A stretch of DNA of 64,000 bases, taken from Aureispira sp. CCB-QB1 (GTDB lineage Bacteria; Bacteroidota; Bacteroidia; Chitinophagales; Saprospiraceae). The stretch lies in the NCBI RefSeq assembly GCF_000724545.1, contig NZ_JHBV01000031.1, positions 62,001 through 126,000 on the forward strand, given 5' to 3'. Shown in pieces: positions 1 to 8,660 of this stretch. Position 1 is the stretch's first letter. Every line of letters begins with the position of its first letter. Made by a program: the position numbers and the translations under genes. The notes beneath the pieces are model-generated. The model ran no database searches and was not told the DNA's origin. It worked only from the letters and a program-made list of their open reading frames with translations.

Positions 1-1
1 A

Positions 2-307
2 CGAACTAAAATTCAGTCGCATACTTTTGTTTGCGAATTAGTTACTATTGGAGACGACTGTTTTATTGGACATGGAGTTATGTTTATCAATGATTTGTTT
101 GAAGAGGGCGGTCCTGCTATGGGAGATACCTCTAAGTGGAAATCAACGAGTATAGGAAATGGGGTTTCTATTGGTTCTAATGCCACTATTTTACCTGTCA
201 ATATCTGTGATGGAACAGTAATTGGAGCAGGAGCAGTTGTAACAAAAGATATAAATATTAAAGGGATTTATGTAGGGAATCCCGCTAAATTATTGCGAAA
301 ATTATGA
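2..307 (+). CDS. Sugar N-acetyltransferase, left-handed beta-helix family (5' end missing)
   Basis: The frame is open from the left edge to the stop at 305-307, so this is the C-terminal ~100 residues of a longer protein. Hexapeptide-repeat turns are visible (IGDDCFIGHGV, IGNGVSIGSNATI, IGAGAVV), followed by the VGNPAKLLRKL ending typical of WbpD/WlbB-like enzymes. Those transfer acetyl from acetyl-CoA to the amino group of a nucleotide-activated amino sugar. Its stop overlaps the start of the DegT aminotransferase at 304, which suggests the two act in sequence: amination, then N-acetylation. An ATG at position 80 lies inside the repeat region and is unlikely to be the true start. The exact sugar substrate cannot be read from the fragment. 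Confidence 0.85.
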   Translation, partial: RTKIQSHTFVCELVTIGDDCFIGHGVMFINDLFEEGGPAMGDTSKWKSTSIGNGVSIGSNATILPVNICDGTVIGAGAVVTKDINIKGIYVGNPAKLLRKL

Positions 308-1392
308 TACCATTTGTAGATCTAAAAGCTCAATATCTCAGCATTCAAAAAGAGATTGATGAGGCTATCCAAAGTGTAATTAATCAAACTGCATTTATTG
401 GAGGTAGTTATGCTGCTAAATTTGAAAAGGAATTTGCAGATTTTCATGGCGTAAAACATTGTATTGCTTGCGCAAATGGAACAGACTCACTAGAGATTTT
501 ACTTCAAGCAATGGGAGTAGGAGCTGGTGACGAAGTTTTGGTACCCGCACTATCTTGGATTTCGACTTCTGAGGCTGTATCTACTGTGGGAGCAACACCT
601 ATATTTGTAGATATAGATCCTGATTATTATACCATTGATTTGGATTTGATAGAGGAAAAAATAACGGCTAAAACCAAGGCAATTATTCCTGTTCATATTT
701 ATGGACAACCTGTCGATATGCCTCGTTTGATGGCAATTGCTCAAAAACATAATCTAAAGGTGTTGGAAGATTGTGCACAAGCACATAGTGCTACATTTGA
801 TGGTCAAAAGATCGGGACTTTTGGGGATTGTGCTTCTTTTAGTTTCTATCCTGGAAAAAATCTGGGTGCTTATGGCGATTCGGGAGGTATGATTACAAAT
901 GACCCAGAAATTGCACGAATAGCAAGAATGATTGCTAATCATGGACAAGAAGGTAAACACAACCATTTGATGGAAGGTAGAAATAGTCGAATGGATGGTA
1001 TTCAAGCAGCAGTTTTATCGGTCAAATTAAACTATTTAGATGAGTGGACAGATGCTCGTATTGCAAATGCCAAGCGTTATGATGCCTTACTAAAAAATAG
1101 TGATGTTGTGACACCTCGTGTTATAGAAAATGGTAAGCACGTATTTCATCTATATGTTATTCGTTCTAAGAATAGAGCAGCTTTGATGCGTACGCTAAAG
1201 GCAGAAAATATCGGTATTTCTATTCACTACCCTACGGCTTTACCTTTCTTAGATTGTTATAAAAATAGAAAGTATACGGCAGAAGATTTTCCTGTAGCGC
1301 ATCAAGTAACCCAAGAAATTATTTCATTACCTATGTTTGCAGAGTTAAGCGCAGAGGCGATCGAAAAAGTGACACAAACAATATTGAAGTAA
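304..1392 (+). CDS. DegT/DnrJ/EryC1/StrS PLP-dependent sugar aminotransferase
   Basis: 362 residues, the normal family length. The fold-type I PLP enzyme signature is complete: ANGTDSL (57-63) for phosphate binding, LEDCAQAH with Asp156 for the pyridine nitrogen, and [16 protein letters not shown] with the Schiff-base Lys185. The family converts a 4-keto or 3-keto NDP-sugar to the amino sugar using glutamate. The ATG overlaps the upstream acetyltransferase stop (ATGA) and the next gene begins 3 bases after its stop, so it sits in a translationally coupled operon. It is paralogous to the aminotransferase at 3602-4708 (both contain FYPGKNLGA and an NSR.D.IQAA motif). The pairing with the upstream WbpD-like acetyltransferase hints at a 3-acetamido sugar, but this is inference. 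Confidence 0.93.
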   Translation: MIPFVDLKAQYLSIQKEIDEAIQSVINQTAFIGGSYAAKFEKEFADFHGVKHCIACANGTDSLEILLQAMGVGAGDEVLVPALSWISTSEAVSTVGATPIFVDIDPDYYTIDLDLIEEKITAKTKAIIPVHIYGQPVDMPRLMAIAQKHNLKVLEDCAQAHSATFDGQKIGTFGDCASFSFYPGKNLGAYGDSGGMITNDPEIARIARMIANHGQEGKHNHLMEGRNSRMDGIQAAVLSVKLNYLDEWTDARIANAKRYDALLKNSDVVTPRVIENGKHVFHLYVIRSKNRAALMRTLKAENIGISIHYPTALPFLDCYKNRKYTAEDFPVAHQVTQEIISLPMFAELSAEAIEKVTQTILK

Positions 1393-1395
1393 TTC

Positions 1396-2502
1396 ATGAA
1401 AGTCTTTCAAGCACTACATAAATACGCTCCATACATTCCTTATTTTGAGCAGAAGTATGATACTTCTCAAATGTCTTTTAAAGAACATTTGCAAACTTTA
1501 ATTGCAGATCGTTTTTATACCTTGCATATTCTAAAGCCTGCTTTAGATTTTTCTGAGGAGGTCTTTTATACGTTGTGGGATTATGAAGCATTGCAATTGA
1601 AGTGGGCTAGAGAAAATGGTTGGAATGAAACGAATTTAAAAAAAATACTATATGCTCAAATAGAGACTTATCAACCAGATGTGTTTTATAATATGTCGCC
1701 TACTTTTTTTAATAAAGAAGAGTTGGACAACAATTTGGCGCCTTCTATTCTTCGTATTTGTTGGTCTGCGTCTCCTTTTTTTGATAACGAGTTGTTTAAG
1801 TTATACAAAACTAGACTAACTAATGTTCCTTTGGATGTTCAGCCAATATCAAAAGTAGGATTTAGAAGTGACCTATTTCAACCTGCTTATGATCCTTTAA
1901 TGGACTCTTATGCTAAAAATACGGAACGTCCTATAGATTTGTTTTTTTATGGGCAATATGCTCGGTCTATTTTTAAAACAAGAAACAAGCAATTGGATCG
2001 TTTGTTAGAGTTTAAGCAACAATCGGATTTGAATATTGAGATTTTATTACAATATAGAGTTGAAAAAGAACCTGTTGTTAACATTCCGTATATTCGCCGT
2101 TTTTGGCAAAAAATAACGCATCCATCTGAAATGGTTCGCCAATTATCAGGAGCACCTATTTTTGGATTGGATATTTATAAAAAAATTAGCCAAAGTAAAA
2201 TTGTTTTTAATGCAGGAGTTGATTTTAGTAAGGAGTATAAAGTAAATATGCGTAACTTTGAAGTACTGGGATGTGGGGCGCACATGTTGTCAGATATAGG
2301 AATTTACCCAGATGGTTTTGAGATGGGAACTCATTTCTCTACATATACCGATATAGAAGATTGCATTCAAAAAGTAGAGGCATTGTTAAAGGACGATGCT
2401 AAGCGGTTGTCTATTGCAAAAGCAGGCAACGAAATGGTACAAACACAGTACACGAAAGAAAAACAATGGCAAAAATTTCAAGATATTGTTGAGTCGATTT
2501 AA
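1396..2502 (+). CDS. Glycosyltransferase, GT-B fold, CgeB-like (Glyco_trans_1_2)
   Basis: 368 residues without a signal peptide or membrane segment, so probably cytosolic or peripheral. The C-terminal half carries the donor-binding signature MRNFEVLGCGAHMLSDIG (about 285-302) with Glu289, then a YTDIEDCIQKVEALL helix, as in the CgeB-like PF13524 subgroup. The N-terminal half is divergent, as is usual for acceptor domains. It lies between the two aminotransferase modules of the operon, which suggests transfer of one of the amino sugars to a growing repeat unit. Donor and acceptor specificity are not readable from sequence. Confidence 0.82.
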   Translation: MKVFQALHKYAPYIPYFEQKYDTSQMSFKEHLQTLIADRFYTLHILKPALDFSEEVFYTLWDYEALQLKWARENGWNETNLKKILYAQIETYQPDVFYNMSPTFFNKEELDNNLAPSILRICWSASPFFDNELFKLYKTRLTNVPLDVQPISKVGFRSDLFQPAYDPLMDSYAKNTERPIDLFFYGQYARSIFKTRNKQLDRLLEFKQQSDLNIEILLQYRVEKEPVVNIPYIRRFWQKITHPSEMVRQLSGAPIFGLDIYKKISQSKIVFNAGVDFSKEYKVNMRNFEVLGCGAHMLSDIGIYPDGFEMGTHFSTYTDIEDCIQKVEALLKDDAKRLSIAKAGNEMVQTQYTKEKQWQKFQDIVESI

Positions 2503-2512
2503 AATTAAAAAG

Positions 2513-2917
2513 GTGAATCAAGAACCACATATTATTACATTTAAAGAAATCGGAACGCCCAATTTAGGTTATATCAGCGTTGCAGAGGTTGCCGATAATA
2601 TTCCTTTTGATATCAAACGAGTCTATTGGACGTACTTTACGCCTAATCATGTAGAACGTGGTAATCATGCTCATATTGATTTGCAACAAGTTATATTAAG
2701 TGTAGCGGGAATTATACATTTTGAATTAGAAAACGCAAATGGCGAAACATTCAATTTTGTGCTAGACCAACCCAACAAGGGATTATTTGTGCCTCCAGGT
2801 TATTGGCGTAAAATGCGCTTTTCTCACAATGCTGTGTTGCTGTGTATGGCTTCGTTACCTTACGATGAGAAGGATTATATTCGAAGTTATGAAGCATTTA
2901 AGGCATTAAAAAAATGA
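2513..2917 (+). CDS. FdtA/QdtA-family sugar 3,4-ketoisomerase (cupin)
   Basis: Small cupin of about 134 residues when started at the GTG at 2513, close to the ~140 residues of FdtA/QdtA; starting further upstream would force a long overlap with the preceding glycosyltransferase. Family landmarks are NHAHIDLQQV with the metal/catalytic His52 and His54, then GLFVPPGYWRKM and the ending YDEKDYIRSYEAF. FdtA-type enzymes convert dTDP-4-keto-6-deoxyglucose to the 3-keto isomer, which is then aminated by FdtB and acetylated by FdtC. Both partners follow immediately, at 3602-4708 and 2921-3466. The 4-keto substrate would need RmlA/RmlB, which are not in the window; the only 4-keto-6-deoxy sugar made here is CDP-linked. 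Confidence 0.85.
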   Translation: MNQEPHIITFKEIGTPNLGYISVAEVADNIPFDIKRVYWTYFTPNHVERGNHAHIDLQQVILSVAGIIHFELENANGETFNFVLDQPNKGLFVPPGYWRKMRFSHNAVLLCMASLPYDEKDYIRSYEAFKALKK

Positions 2918-2920
2918 TAA

Positions 2921-3466
2921 ATGATACACGAAACAGCTTTGGTACAATCCAACTCTCTTGGAGATAATACAAATGTTTGGCAATATGTGGTTGTATTACC
3001 TAATGCTCAAATAGGAGCTAATTGTAATATATGTAGCCATTGTTTTATTGAAAATGATGTTCGAATAGGTGATAATGTAACCATTAAGTGTGGGGTGCAA
3101 GTTTGGGATGGAATAACCATTGAAGATGATGTGTTTGTCGGTCCTAATGTAACGTTTACGAATGATTTGTATCCTAGATCTAAACAATATTCGGGGGAGT
3201 GGGCAAAAACTCAGATTGAAAAAGGAGCCTCTATCGGTGCCAATGCCACTATTATAGCAGGCATTACAATTGGTAAATATGCTATGGTTGGTGCGGGAAG
3301 TGTGCTGACTAAAAATATTCCAGCTTATACACTTTGGTATGGAAATCCTGCTATTCAAAAGGGATATATTACCGCCTCAGGAATAATTTTGAGTTTGGAT
3401 TTGATTGATCGTAAAACAAATAATAAATATACACTGGAAAACGGAGTGCCCACTTTGGTTGAATAG
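2921..3466 (+). CDS. FdtC/QdtC-like sugar N-acetyltransferase, left-handed beta-helix
   Basis: 181 residues starting 3 bases after the ketoisomerase stop. It opens with MIHETALVQS and shows hexapeptide repeats from residue 5 to about 130, including IGANCNICSHCFIENDVRIG, DDVFVGPNVTFTND and IGANATIIAGITIG. It then has LWYGNPA, the typical C-terminal cap of WbbJ/FdtC enzymes. The family acetylates the 3-amino group of dTDP-3-amino-3,6-dideoxyhexoses. Order FdtA-like, FdtC-like, FdtB-like in one operon argues for a 3-acetamido-3,6-dideoxyhexose (Fuc3NAc or Qui3NAc); the epimer cannot be decided. Confidence 0.85.
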   Translation: MIHETALVQSNSLGDNTNVWQYVVVLPNAQIGANCNICSHCFIENDVRIGDNVTIKCGVQVWDGITIEDDVFVGPNVTFTNDLYPRSKQYSGEWAKTQIEKGASIGANATIIAGITIGKYAMVGAGSVLTKNIPAYTLWYGNPAIQKGYITASGIILSLDLIDRKTNNKYTLENGVPTLVE

Positions 3467-3536
3467 GTTCTAAATTGTAGTTCCTTCTATCTCCGTTTAA
3501 TAATAATGCCTAAAAACCACAATACAACAGGGTAGA

Positions 3537-3558
3537 TGACTAGTAGTTAATGACTAGT
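3537..3558 (+). repeat. Two 14-base direct repeats beginning TGACTAGT
   Basis: TGACTAGT occurs at 3537-3544 and 3551-3558 with 14-base periodicity, and each copy contains the palindrome ACTAGT. It lies in the only sizeable gap (about 135 bases) of an otherwise gap-free polysaccharide operon, 44 bases before the FdtB-like gene. It could be an internal regulatory site or processing point; nothing more can be shown. Confidence 0.35.
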
Positions 3559-3601
3559 TTTAATAACTTCAAAATAAATTGATAAAAGTCTTTTCTTGAT
3601 A

Positions 3602-4708
3602 ATGATAAAATTTCTCGACCTACAAAAAATTAATGCTCAGTATGAAACTGAAATTCATCAAGCTATCAAAGAGGTAGTTGATTCGGGCTGGTATATTTTA
3701 GGCAAATCTGTAACAACGTTTGAACAAAATTTTGCTCAATATACTGGAGCGAAACATTGTATTGGGGTTGCCAATGGTTTGGATGCCCTCATCCTTATCT
3801 TAAATGGTTATATTGAACTAGGGAAATTAAAGCAAGGTGACGAAATTATTGTGCCTGCCAATACCTTTATTGCTACTATATTAGCGATTAGCAAGGTTGG
3901 GTGTACCCCTGTTTTGGTAGAACCAGATGAAGCGACATTTTTGCTATCTGAAAAAAATTTAGAAGGACATATTACTACCAAAACAAAAGCCATTATGCCA
4001 GTACATTTGTACGGACAATTGGTTGATATGTCGGTTATTAATGCTTGTGCTAAAAAGCATAATCTATTGGTTATTGAAGATGCGGCACAAGCACATGGTG
4101 CCAATGATAATGGGAATATAGCAGGGAGTAGTGGAGATGCAGCGGGCTTTTCTTTTTATCCAGGTAAAAACTTGGGAGCGTTGGGAGATGGTGGAGCAAT
4201 TACCACCAATGATGATGCATTAGCGGCGATTGTAAGAGTTTTACGCAATTATGGTTCAGAGAAAAAATATCACAATAAAGTAGTTGGAGTCAATAGTCGT
4301 TTGGATGAAATTCAAGCAGCTATTTTAGATGTCAAATTGAAATATTTAGATAGAGATACAGAAAAACGTCGTCAAATTGCAAAACGTTATTCTACAGAAA
4401 TCTCTAACCCTAAAATACAATTACCTCAGTGGGATTTTGACAAAAAGAATCATGTATTTCATTTATATGTTATTCGTTCTAATAACCGCCCTGACTTACA
4501 AGCCTATTTAGAACAAAATGGCATACAAACGATTGTACATTATCCGATTCCTCCGCATCAACAAAAAGCTTATCAGACTTTAAATCACTTATCGTTCCCT
4601 ATTACAGAACGAATTCATAAGGAGGTCTTGAGCTTGCCAATTAGTCCTGTAATGGAGCAAGAAGAGGTAGATATGGTTATAAAAACCTTGAATGGATATG
4701 GGAAATAA
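3602..4708 (+). CDS. FdtB/QdtB-like PLP-dependent sugar aminotransferase
   Basis: 368 residues from the ATG at 3602; a TTG six bases upstream is less likely because the family begins with the [14 protein letters not shown]-type sequence. PLP motifs are intact: VANGLDAL (57-64), VIEDAAQAH with Asp160, and [17 protein letters not shown] with the catalytic Lys189. FdtB-type enzymes aminate C3 of dTDP-3-keto-6-deoxyhexose, the product of the FdtA-like gene two positions upstream. The last 17 bases overlap the start of the next glycosyltransferase. It is clearly homologous to the enzyme at 304-1392; two such paralogs in one operon suggest two different amino sugars in the polymer. Confidence 0.92.
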   Translation: MIKFLDLQKINAQYETEIHQAIKEVVDSGWYILGKSVTTFEQNFAQYTGAKHCIGVANGLDALILILNGYIELGKLKQGDEIIVPANTFIATILAISKVGCTPVLVEPDEATFLLSEKNLEGHITTKTKAIMPVHLYGQLVDMSVINACAKKHNLLVIEDAAQAHGANDNGNIAGSSGDAAGFSFYPGKNLGALGDGGAITTNDDALAAIVRVLRNYGSEKKYHNKVVGVNSRLDEIQAAILDVKLKYLDRDTEKRRQIAKRYSTEISNPKIQLPQWDFDKKNHVFHLYVIRSNNRPDLQAYLEQNGIQTIVHYPIPPHQQKAYQTLNHLSFPITERIHKEVLSLPISPVMEQEEVDMVIKTLNGYGK

Positions 4709-5636
4709 GGAACCATTAGTTAGTATTGTTGCAGCTTGTTTTAATCATGAAAAGTTTTTAGAAGAAACGTTAGACAGTATTGCCAAGCAAAGCTATTCCA
4801 ATATTGAATTAATTATTACTGATGATGGTTCGAGAGATAATTCTGTGGTCCTTATTAAGGAGTGGATGGCAAGAAATACAATACCATGTACTCTAATTGC
4901 TAATGAAAAGAATGAGGGGATTTGTAAAACTTTTAATAAAGGATTGGCAAAGTGTACTGGCAAATATTTTCAAGTGATTGCTTGTGACGATGTCATGCTA
5001 GAAGATAAAATAAAGAGTCAGGTTGCTATTTTAGAGAAGAGTTCAGAGCAGGTGGCTGTAATTTATACGGATGCACAGGTAATTGATGAAAATAGTATCT
5101 TGATACACGATTCTTTTAGTAAGTATTGGAATTTTCCTGCTGATGCAGAAACTACTCTAAAGGGATTGATTAAGCAAAATACAATCATTGCTCCTTCTGT
5201 GTTGATAAGACGTTCTGCTCTTGTGGAATTAGGAGGTTATGATGAGAAATTAAGTTATGAAGATTGGGATATATGGTTGCGATTGGCTCGAAAGTATGAT
5301 TTTATCAAACTGGAAAAACCACTTGTAAAGTATAGACATTTTAGTACTTCTATGTCTCAGGGAAGCACTTATCGAACAGCAATTGCCAAGGATAGTGTTC
5401 AGTTGTTGGAAAAACACCGAGGTGTTTCTACAGAGATTGACAAATTGATTGATGAGGCTCAACGCCCTTTGATAACGGCATTAATTGAAAACAATGATGC
5501 AACTACAAGCGTTTTATGGAAGAAATTAAAGTACGAAAAAACATGGTACAGCTTATATATGTTTTCTTGCTCTTTAATTGGTATTAAACAAAAAAAGGCA
5601 CACGCTTTCAAAAACTTTTTCAAAAAAGCAAAATAA
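4692..5636 (+). CDS. Family 2 (GT-A) glycosyltransferase
   Basis: 314 residues. The GT2 N-terminal signature [21 protein letters not shown] is followed by TDDGSRDNS (43-51) and the metal-binding acidic pair in ACDDVM (Asp99-Asp100). An acceptor-side motif [11 protein letters not shown] appears around residue 195. No transmembrane segment is present, so it probably works on a lipid-linked intermediate at the inner face of the membrane. ATG codons at 4692 and 4698 are both possible starts; either overlaps the upstream aminotransferase. The stop abuts the galE start directly. Sugar specificity unknown. Confidence 0.88.
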   Translation: MDMGNKEPLVSIVAACFNHEKFLEETLDSIAKQSYSNIELIITDDGSRDNSVVLIKEWMARNTIPCTLIANEKNEGICKTFNKGLAKCTGKYFQVIACDDVMLEDKIKSQVAILEKSSEQVAVIYTDAQVIDENSILIHDSFSKYWNFPADAETTLKGLIKQNTIIAPSVLIRRSALVELGGYDEKLSYEDWDIWLRLARKYDFIKLEKPLVKYRHFSTSMSQGSTYRTAIAKDSVQLLEKHRGVSTEIDKLIDEAQRPLITALIENNDATTSVLWKKLKYEKTWYSLYMFSCSLIGIKQKKAHAFKNFFKKAK

Positions 5637-6662
5637 ATGTCAACGATATTAGTAACAGGAGGTTGTGGGTATATTGGTAGTCACACAATTGTAGATTTAG
5701 TTGCCAATGGTTTTGAGGTGGTATCTGTTGATAACAATGTCCGTTCGAATCGAAATGTATTGTTTGCTATAGAAGAAATCACAGGTATGAAAGTAGAGAA
5801 TCATGCCATAGATATTTGTGACTTGGAGGCACTTAGAAGTGTTTTTAGACAATACAAAGAGATCAAAGGAATTATTCATTTTGCAGCCTACAAGAGCGTT
5901 CCTGAATCTATTCAAGAGCCCTTAAAATATTATCAGAATAATATAAATGGCTTGCTAAATGTATTAACTTGCATAAAAGAGCGTCGGATTCCAAACTTTA
6001 TTTTTTCTTCCTCCTGTTCTGTTTATGGAAATGCAGAGGCATTGCCAGTTTTTGAACACACAACTATTGGTACCGCCGAAAGTCCTTATGCGTATACCAA
6101 ACAAATGGGAGAACGAATCATTCAAGATTTTGCAGTGGCAGAGCCGTGCACCAATCATATTCTATTGCGATATTTTAACCCTGGGGGATCTCATCCAAGT
6201 GCTAAGATAGGAGAAGTCCCTCAAAAAGGAGCTTATAATGTTATCCCTTTGTTAGTAGAAGCATTATTAAAAAAACGTCCGCCTTTTGTTGTCACAGGAA
6301 ATGACCACAATACACCCGATGGAAGCTGTATTAGAGATTATATCCATGTTATGGATGTCGCTAGTGCCCATACCAAAGCACTACAGTACCTGTTAAAAGA
6401 AAAACAACAACATAACTGCGAGGTATTTAATATTGGAATAGGAAAAGGAGTGTCCGTATTAGAACTAATTGCCGTATTTGAGCAGGTGACAGGACAAAGA
6501 TTAGATTATTCTATAGGAAGTAAACGGGCAGGAGATATTTCTGCTATCTATGCAGATGCAACAAAGGCAATGGAATTATTAGAATGGAAACCTAAGTACA
6601 AGATTGATGAAATTTTGTCTACTACATGGAAATGGTACCATAGTGATTATAAAATATCTTAA
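5637..6662 (+). CDS. galE: UDP-glucose 4-epimerase
   Basis: 341 residues, standard GalE length. The Rossmann motif TGGCGYIGSHT (8-18) binds NAD, the SSSCSVYG segment (124-131) provides the catalytic Ser/Thr, and SPYAYTK gives Tyr151-x3-Lys155. NPGGSHPSAKIGE and the GSCIRDYIHVMD stretch are GalE-specific substrate motifs. The enzyme interconverts UDP-glucose and UDP-galactose, or the N-acetyl forms, supplying a galacto-configured donor for the polysaccharide. It begins at the base after the preceding stop and ends 8 bases before the next gene. Confidence 0.95.
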   Translation: MSTILVTGGCGYIGSHTIVDLVANGFEVVSVDNNVRSNRNVLFAIEEITGMKVENHAIDICDLEALRSVFRQYKEIKGIIHFAAYKSVPESIQEPLKYYQNNINGLLNVLTCIKERRIPNFIFSSSCSVYGNAEALPVFEHTTIGTAESPYAYTKQMGERIIQDFAVAEPCTNHILLRYFNPGGSHPSAKIGEVPQKGAYNVIPLLVEALLKKRPPFVVTGNDHNTPDGSCIRDYIHVMDVASAHTKALQYLLKEKQQHNCEVFNIGIGKGVSVLELIAVFEQVTGQRLDYSIGSKRAGDISAIYADATKAMELLEWKPKYKIDEILSTTWKWYHSDYKIS

Positions 6663-6670
6663 ACAATTTA

Positions 6671-7870
6671 ATGCATATTATTTTCTACATATCTCGTTTT
6701 GGAATAGGAGGCATTCAAACCTTTGTCATTCAATTGGCAAAAGAATTGATTCAACTACCGAATGTCAAAGTATCCATCTTTTGCCATCATCCAGAGCAAG
6801 TAGATACTAGTTCTAACGAACCAATTCCTGCTGAAATTGAAATTTTGACATTATCAAAAAATGCCAAAACAATTGTTCTAATCAATAAATTGAGAAACTG
6901 GATAAAGAAAATAATTCCTTCCTTTGATTTGAAAGAATGGTTGACAACGCGTTATTTTTTGAAGTTGTTAAAAAATAAACAAGTAGATGTCATTCACAAT
7001 AATATTCAGCTAGGAGATGAAAATGTTTATTTAGCTCAACAGCGGTTAAATATCCCTTATATTACAACTCTACATGGTGCTTATAAGCACATACTGAGAC
7101 AAGAGGTTTCGGAGACAGAGAAAAAGATATTAAAAAATACTTTAGAAAAATTACTGTCTACGGCATCGACTATTGTCTATTTGTCACCAGCGAATATTCT
7201 TCCTTTCAAAGAAATTTTTCCCAACCGTTCTTTTGTAGATGAATCGTTATTTTTGAAAATATATAACGGTTTGGCTGAGCAGCAAGTGGTGACTGGTTCT
7301 GATCCACTGAATAATAAAATTACCTTTGGAATGGTCGCAAGGGGACATCAAGACAAAGGTTGGATTGAATTGTTAGAAGTAACAGACGAGCTACTAAAAG
7401 CAGGATACGAGCAAATAGAATTGCGCCTTTTTGCCGATGGTGATTATGTTGATAAACTCATGCAACAGAAAGATTGGCACCCTAATATAAAGTATATGGG
7501 AGCCACGCATTCTCCTATCACAGAAATTCTTAACTTTGATGTTGGATTGTTGCCTTCATACCATGAAGAAATGCCATTCACTATTATAGAATACTTGGCT
7601 TGTGGAAAACCTTCTATCGCTACGAATGTAGGAGCGATAGAAGAAATGTTGTGCACCGACTCAAAGGAAGTTGCAGGAATCTTAATTCCATTGAATACAG
7701 AAAAAAAGGTTTCAAAAGCACATTTAAAAGCAGCTATGTTAGCATTTGTAAAGGATTCTAATTTAGTTTTAAAATATGGAAAACAAGCTCAAAAAGCCTT
7801 TGAAAAATTTAACATTAAGAATACTACAAAACAGTATTATAACGTCTATCAAAAAGCCTTGAAAAAATGA
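6671..7870 (+). CDS. Family 4 (GT-B) glycosyltransferase
   Basis: 399 residues. The N-terminal acceptor domain starts with FYISRFGIGGIQTFVIQLAK, the classic glycine-rich GT4 loop. The C-terminal donor domain contains GMVARGHQDKGW (about 219-230), LPSYHEEMPFTIIEYLACG (about 293-311; EX7E-like pair) and PSIATNVGAIEEM. The last four bases overlap the rfbF start (ATGA). It is the third glycosyltransferase of the operon, so the unit assembled here probably contains at least three or four sugars. Donor sugar unknown. Confidence 0.88.
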   Translation: MHIIFYISRFGIGGIQTFVIQLAKELIQLPNVKVSIFCHHPEQVDTSSNEPIPAEIEILTLSKNAKTIVLINKLRNWIKKIIPSFDLKEWLTTRYFLKLLKNKQVDVIHNNIQLGDENVYLAQQRLNIPYITTLHGAYKHILRQEVSETEKKILKNTLEKLLSTASTIVYLSPANILPFKEIFPNRSFVDESLFLKIYNGLAEQQVVTGSDPLNNKITFGMVARGHQDKGWIELLEVTDELLKAGYEQIELRLFADGDYVDKLMQQKDWHPNIKYMGATHSPITEILNFDVGLLPSYHEEMPFTIIEYLACGKPSIATNVGAIEEMLCTDSKEVAGILIPLNTEKKVSKAHLKAAMLAFVKDSNLVLKYGKQAQKAFEKFNIKNTTKQYYNVYQKALKK

Positions 7871-8649
7871 AAACAGTCATCTTTGCTGGAGGGTTAGGCT
7901 CTCGAATTTCAGAAGAATCACATATGCGTCCCAAACCGATGATTGAAATCGCAGGTAAGCCTATCTTGTGGCATATCATGAAAATGTATCAAGCACATGG
8001 ACACAACGAATTTATAATTTGTTTGGGCTACAAAGGATATATGATAAAAGAGTATTTTATTAATTATTTTTATCACAATTCAGATATCACAGTAGACTTA
8101 GCAAACAATCAAGTTGAGGTGCATCAAACGAATTCAGAAAACTTCAAAGTAACCTTAGTGGATACAGGGTTGCATACAATGACTGCTGGTCGATTGCAAC
8201 GAGTCGAAAAATATATTGGTGAGGATGAAAATTTTATGTTGACTTATGGCGATGGAGTTTCTGATGTTGACATCAAAGCATTGGTCGATTTTCATCATGC
8301 ACACGATAAAATAGCCACTGTCACTACCGTACAACCTGCGGGGAAATTTGGCGTATTGAACACAGATTCAGAAGGAACAGTAACCGAGTTTGTAGAAAAA
8401 CCCAAAGGTGGTGGAACTTGGATTAATGGTGGTTTCTTTGTTTTGAATCGAAAGGTGTTTTCTTATCTAAGAGACAAAGACATGACTCCAATTATGTGGG
8501 AGGATGATCCTATGCGTGATTTAGTAGCTGATAATCAGCTGGTTTCTTATAAACACGATGGGTTTTGGAAATGCATGGATATATTGAGAGACAAACGTGA
8601 TTTGGAACGTATGTGGGAGAGTGGAAATCCTGCTTGGAAAATATGGTAA
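7867..8649 (+). CDS. rfbF: Glucose-1-phosphate cytidylyltransferase
   Basis: 260 residues, equal to the usual RfbF length of about 257. The nucleotidyltransferase signature VIFAGGLGSRISEESHMRPKPM (split here: AGGLGSR then RPKPMIEI) starts at residue 4. TYGDGVSDVD carries the metal-binding Asp, and VEKPKGGGTWINGGFFV is diagnostic of the CTP:glucose-1-phosphate enzyme. The end WESGNPAWKIW is typical. It makes CDP-glucose for the following dehydratase. It overlaps the upstream glycosyltransferase and is separated by 11 bases from rfbG. Confidence 0.96.
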   Translation: MKTVIFAGGLGSRISEESHMRPKPMIEIAGKPILWHIMKMYQAHGHNEFIICLGYKGYMIKEYFINYFYHNSDITVDLANNQVEVHQTNSENFKVTLVDTGLHTMTAGRLQRVEKYIGEDENFMLTYGDGVSDVDIKALVDFHHAHDKIATVTTVQPAGKFGVLNTDSEGTVTEFVEKPKGGGTWINGGFFVLNRKVFSYLRDKDMTPIMWEDDPMRDLVADNQLVSYKHDGFWKCMDILRDKRDLERMWESGNPAWKIW

Positions 8650-8660
8650 ATTAAGAATCT

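Noticed and set aside
2396-2917. Longer FdtA-like frame starting at 2396
   Set aside because: It would overlap the preceding glycosyltransferase by over 100 bases and add residues unlike FdtA; the GTG at 2513 gives the family length.
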